Positions 6,446 through 10,186 of a stretch of DNA of 10,186 bases are shown here, one piece after another. Origin of the DNA: Chromera velia. Lineage: Eukaryota; Sar; Chromeraceae. Positions within the stretch are counted from its first letter, which is position 1. Every line of letters starts with the position of its first letter. The DNA is taken from NCBI GenBank assembly GCA_018398765.1, contig JAHBMJ010002763.1, positions 5,795-15,980 of the forward strand. Direction: 5' to 3'. Under the pieces are notes generated by a model that saw only the letters and a list, made by a program, of their open reading frames with translations, was not told the origin of the DNA and searched no databases. A program made the translations under genes and the position numbers.

Positions 6446-7490
6446 TCAGACACTGTTTCATCCTTCTCTGACTCTTCCCCCCCAAGCTCACCCTCTCGGT
6501 GAGCCGAGAGGCGGATGTGGCGGTGCAGATTATTAATGAACAGAAGGAAGAGCAGGAGAGAGAGAGGGTCACCCTGTTTTACCCCACCCCTTCCTGTATC
6601 TCCCTATCTGCACTATCAACCCTCGCCCAGACATCAAAGTACATAGCATGCACCATCAAAACATCACATTCCGACACACCCTCCTTCCGAAGCCGTCTTA
6701 GCAACAGACCTCGAGGGACCTTATCAAACGCCTTAGAAAAGTCAACGAACGCAGCCAGAAGGGGGAGTTTCCAGGCTTTGGAGCTCGCTACGAGTCCCGC
6801 CAGCGCCGCAATGGCCTCTCTGGTCCCAATCCCCTTCCTGAACCCCAGCTGGCGGTTGTCTAATGAGGTCTGTTCTCTCAATCTCTCGTCCATCAGGAGG
6901 GCAAACAGTTTTGCAAGCAAACACATAATATGGATAGGTCTTCATTCCGAGCAGTCAGGAGAGGGGGGGCCTTTCGGAACCGGAACTACACGGATCAAAT
7001 TCCAAAGAGACGGCCAATAGAAATAACGATAAAATAAATTAAAGAGGATAAAAAGAAGGAAACGAGAAAGGGGAGAGGAGCTGAAACAAAGGTCAAGATG
7101 CCTGGGGGAAACGCCCCCAATTCTGTCAGCCTTACTCGTATCGATCGATCGGAGTGCACCGATAATCTTTTTATAAGAGAAGACTGGGGGAGGAGGGGGG
7201 GAAGAGAGAGAGAAAGCGGGGGAAGCAACTGGAGAAGGAGGGAGTCCTTCACCCTCAAATAAAGAGGCCCAGAAATCGGTGAAAGCCGCGGGGATCGGTC
7301 TGTCTCCCCCACCTCTCGCACTGCTCGTTTCCCTCTTCCATCTCCAAATCACCGAGGGGTCGGTCGCAGCCTCCCTTGCTAACCTCTTTGCTTGCCTGTT
7401 AGCGTGTTCAGTTTCTTTACGGGCAAACAGTCTCTTCTTTGTCCTGCAAAAGGACTCAAGCTTTCGCTTCGCACTCTGGGTGGGACCTCT
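6418..7490 (-). pseudogene. ORF2 C-terminal part: reverse transcriptase, broken and truncated
   Basis: The RT would copy the element RNA into DNA at the nicked target. The frame of the endonuclease continues through 7490-6582. It contains a basic linker (KKRLFARKETEHANRQ), then SIDTSKADRIGGVSP, WNLIRVVPVPKGP and RPIHIMCLLAKLF. Motif A follows as FVDFSKAFDKVP, with its catalytic Asp codon at 6743-6741. A TGA at 6944-6942 falls immediately before RPI, where LINEs usually have an aromatic residue. A TAA at 6581-6579 breaks the frame. The next frame, starting near 6585, resumes with GVKQGDPLSLLLFLLFIN (motif B). No YADD/FADD motif C or thumb follows. Instead comes an acidic stretch and a stop at 6420-6418. 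The enzyme cannot be active. Confidence 0.87.
6492..6511. repeat. Perfect 8-bp hairpin at the RT breakpoint
   Basis: CCTCTCGG (6492-6499) pairs exactly with CCGAGAGG (6504-6511) around the tetraloop TGAG. It lies just downstream of RT motif B on the minus strand, where recognisable RT sequence stops. Confidence 0.85.
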
Positions 7491-9241
7491 CTAGTCACCT
7501 TCATCTGCCCCCCATATTCCTCTCAGGTCTTTCCATTCTCTCTCGACCTCTCTCACCTCCCTTTGTTTAGCCGAACATTCCTCATCCCACCAGTCTGGCC
7601 GGGACGACTCCCGTTGACTTATATCCTTTCTTTCTTTCTTGTTTTCCTTTCTGCCTCCCATCCCTACTCCTTCAGAATTCCCACTGGCTAGGCATGTCTG
7701 CCAGGAGTTAGAAATCTGTCGTAACTGCTCTGTCAGAGAGAAAGACACTGCATCTGATGGGGGCGGCTCGGGCGGAGGTTTTGGGGGATCGAAGAAGTGA
7801 GAAACAGCGTCTCCCCACTCCTGCGCTTGACGTAAACCCTCATCCCATAAGTCTAGCCCCCCATTCTCAGTGAACGCTTTCAGAGAGAGGGCCACCCCCA
7901 TCAACTCATCGTCACAGACAGGGGTACATCTGCCTACTTCACCCAGATGAGAGAGAGGCCGGGAAAGGGATGAGTCAGAAATACATTCATGCATAGACGA
8001 AGAGGGAGGAGAAGAGAAGTCAAGAGAAAGAGAGACAGCCGCATGCTGCCTTGCGACCTCCGAACGTGACTCGACCACATAAGAAGAGAGATAACAAAGA
8101 AGCAGAGGGTCAATCAAAGGAATATCAATTACTGACTTAGACTTCCCACTCTTAAAGGTCCATGCCCCGGTCAGTCTGACCTCCACCTCCCTTCTTTCAT
8201 CCTTTAGGTACAGACCGGCGGCTGACAGGAAGTTGGACTTCTCGCAAAGTGAATGAAGGATCCAACGACCTGCTTCGTCAAGATTTGAACATAGAGACTT
8301 ACGCGTGAATTCCAGTGAGTGTCCGTCTGCATTCTTATTCCCTTCATGCCCTGTTCCGGTTTCAGTGTCTATTTCCCTTTCCCACATGACCCTTTTTGGG
8401 CACTCACTAGCCAGGTGTGCATTCAGGTCCCCCATCACTATTCGCAGATCTGACAGGGGAACAGCGCATAACGCCTCCAACAATTCTTCTCTCTCTTCAT
8501 TTACCCGTTCTCTGGAACCTCTGTGGTCCGAATTGGCATGCAGAAGATACATACCGAAGACGTGCGGCATTCGGGTACGTGGACTATCTTTCCCCCCCCC
8601 CCTTTCTTCTCTTGCACCCTGACCATCAGTTTGACCAGCTCGGGCCCCACCAGTTCCTAGGTCGGATGGAGAACAGGAATTAATGAATTCCTAATAAGGA
8701 TGCACATACCCCCTGTTCGTACATCCCGTTTGGCAACTCTAGAGTGAACCCCCATTTTTCTTCTTTTCCATTCCATGTAAGAGAAATTCTCCCCTGAGTG
8801 GAAGGCTGTGCGAACTTTTCCTGTAGGCATGCACATCTCGGGAATCATGGCAATATCTACACCCGACAGCCAGCTCTCGAGAAAACCGCCCCCCAACTTC
8901 GTTTTTAAGGGTCCCATGTTAAACATACTTATGGTCAAACCGCTCCCCCTCCCTTTCTTCTTGTCACTATGATTAACAAAAGATTCATGCAATTCCCTAG
9001 AGGCCATGCTACATGCTGACTGAGAAGAGGGCGAGGGACAGGGAGCATTAGAAACGGAATCGGGAGATGGAGGGAGGGAAGGAAGGGAAAGGGCAGATGA
9101 GGAAATAAAAGGAGAGGGAGAGAGGGTAGCGGAAGAGGAAAGGGAAGGAGGGGGGGTGGAGGGGGAGAGGGACGGGGGAGGTGGAAGGTTGTCTCTCTTA
9201 CGTCTTTTCTCAACCCAGGAAGGGAGGAACAGCAGCTGCCC
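7491..9241 (-). pseudogene. ORF2 N-terminal part: AP-like endonuclease (EEP fold), broken
   Basis: This domain would nick target DNA to prime reverse transcription. The frame is open from 9241, after a TAG at 9244-9242, and overlaps the end of ORF1 in another frame. A Ser/Pro-rich leader precedes the first ATG at 9007. Then come GLTISMFNMG (conserved Asn), IAMIPEM (catalytic Glu) and TGGMCILIRNS. A TAG at 8659-8657 and a frame change, most simply at the 11-G run (8602-8592), interrupt it. The other frame carries FGMYLLHAN, IVMGDLNAH (8432-8415), SVIDIPLI and RQHAAVSL, matching the GDFNAH, Asp and SDH motifs in order. A Pro-rich linker leads to WWDEEC and the stop TAG at 7493-7491, after which the same frame continues into the RT. 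SVIDIPLI and RQH are diverged from the usual IDY and SDH forms. Confidence 0.87.
8592..8602. repeat. 11-nt C/G homopolymer at the ORF2 frame change
   Basis: Eleven C on the plus strand (G on the coding strand) lie between the two frames that carry the endonuclease halves. A change of one base in the run would realign the frames, so slippage or a base-calling error here is the simplest cause. Confidence 0.9.
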
Positions 9242-10184
9242 CTACCCGGAACGTTCTATCCCACCTAGTCTTAACCACTTCATATTCCCTCCTCTTTCCC
9301 TTCCCCCCTCTCACATTCATGATACGAGTGATTAGCCCCCCGCCCTGCCCCGGCAAGGGGAAAGACTCCTCTTCCTCTGCCTGCACCTCCTCCTCGGTGC
9401 TGCAGAGGAAGTCAGGGTATCTGCCTCCTCTCAGGGCGCCTCCACATGTGGAGCAGTTTTTTTTTCTTCTCCCCCAAAGCCCTCTCCGTAGTCCTTCCCT
9501 CTCTCTGAGTCTTCTGGCAATCTTCTTGTCAGCATTTCTCCTGCATTTCTCAAAAATGTCTCAGGAGGAGGTCTTAGGAACGCCAAGAGCCCCTCTGATC
9601 CCAGCTTCTCCAACCATAGGAGAGCTGTAGTGAAGGCATGAGGGGGGGGTAGGAGAAGCAGAGTGTGGGGACGATGGTGGAGCAGTGAGCAAAGGCTCCT
9701 CCCATGGGGAGATGACCTGGGCCTCCCAACACTCAGGCTCAACTGTATCTTGCACGTGCGTTTCTGAGGTCAGAGGGGGAACTTCAAGAAGAGGCAAAGG
9801 GAGAGAGGGAAGAGATGATGAGGAAATAGGAGAAGAAGAAGAAGAAAAAGACGGAAGGGGTGGGGAAGGGAAAGACGGATCAAGAGGAGAAAAAAGAGGA
9901 AAGGAAGAAGAAGAGGGAAAAAAAGCCCGACCCACACCCCCACCCTCCCGGACACCCCCAACGCACCCCTCCTCTGTTTGAACGCGAACAGGAGGGACAT
10001 TCATCGATTCACAAATAGGAAGAGGAGAGGAAGATAAAGAATGAGAAAAAGAAAAAAACACAGGGAGAAGAGAATCAATCGGTCGATCGATCGAGATGGT
10101 TCGAATCGGGTGAGGGGAGGGTCCGACCCGGAGGCCCCCCTCCCCTCCGGCACAACACCTGCAGGGTCCTGAGAAAGAATCGAA
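9210..10184 (-). pseudogene. ORF1 (Gag-like) of the LINE, Pro/Ser-rich with Cys cluster
   Basis: ORF1 proteins of LINEs bind the element RNA. One frame is open from the window edge (10184) to a TGA at 9563-9561 and resumes in the same frame to a TGA at 9212-9210. The first part is almost entirely Ser, Pro, Leu and Phe, with runs such as PSFSSSSSPISSSSLPS; the first ATG visible is near 10005. After the internal TGA come a basic, probably helical region (EKCRRNADKKIARRL), a Cys cluster (CSTCGG at 9455-9444, third Cys at 9404-9402), and a tail ending VPPFLG. No classical CCHC knuckle or RRM is recognisable, so the Gag role rests on position and on the basic-Cys character. Confidence 0.6.
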
Positions 10185-10186
10185 TC

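Larger units (their letters stand above)
6485..10186 (-). mobile_element. Decayed non-LTR (LINE-type) retrotransposon
   Basis: In 5' to 3' order on the minus strand there is ORF1 (10184-9210), then ORF2 with an AP-like endonuclease (from 9241) and a reverse transcriptase (to about 6500). This order is the standard plan of endonuclease-bearing LINEs, which copy themselves by target-primed reverse transcription. No long terminal repeats, integrase or protease are visible. The 5' end lies beyond the window. The 3' end is unclear: RT motifs after motif B are missing. Four internal stops and at least two frameshifts make it inactive. The clade cannot be named from inspection. Confidence 0.88.

Noticed and set aside
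9685-9981. Plus-strand Glu/Gly/Lys-rich frame
   Set aside because: Antisense shadow of the Ser/Pro-rich ORF1.
6485-10186. LTR retrotransposon or retrovirus-like element
   Set aside because: An AP-like endonuclease precedes the RT, and no protease, integrase, RNase H or terminal repeats are visible; this is the LINE plan.

Overview
The window looks like nuclear DNA from an intron-rich eukaryote, probably a protist. A kinesin motor gene is split into at least six short exons by GT-AG introns of about 100-400 nt. The rest is long non-coding sequence with many microsatellites, plus a decayed non-LTR retrotransposon. Nothing bacterial (operons, Shine-Dalgarno sites, CRISPR) is visible. The base composition and gene style would suit an alveolate such as a chromerid, but that is a guess; the species cannot be read from the sequence. 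The 15-nt G run at position 1 suggests a contig or scaffold edge.  Layout: (1) 1-2509, minus strand: a kinesin motor domain whose exons read 2509-2244, 2145-1931, 1815-1631, 1373-1292, 990-773 and 376-270. Phases agree at all five internal junctions, and the P-loop, switch I, switch II and the end of the motor are all present. The C-terminal stalk or tail is missing or runs off the left edge. (2) 2537-2730: a tandem repeat of about 64 bp just upstream of the kinesin start. (3) 2731-5640: gene-poor sequence with a CG-rich palindrome, a long pyrimidine-biased stretch interrupted by AGGC/AGAC tracts, a diverged 100-125 bp direct duplication and an ATG microsatellite. One weak plus-strand exon candidate lies at 5238-5504. 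(4) 5640-6290: short tandem repeats, a GC-rich island and a GAAA microsatellite. (5) 6290-6445: a small minus-strand coding-like segment that is either a host exon or the surviving C-terminus of the retroelement. (6) 6485-10186, minus strand: a LINE-type element with a Pro/Ser-rich ORF1 carrying a Cys cluster, and an ORF2 with an AP-like endonuclease and a reverse transcriptase. It is inactivated by four internal stops and at least two frameshifts, and it lacks the RT YADD-type catalytic motif.  The two coding units do not form a pathway. The kinesin would be a host cytoskeletal motor, while the retroelement is a genomic parasite on the same strand about 4 kb upstream. I do not see a clear new system. 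The points most worth a second look are the extended GTNNGTCA donor pattern of the kinesin introns, the missing RT core with a perfect hairpin at its edge, and the coding-like segment between that breakpoint and a (TTTC)n tract.
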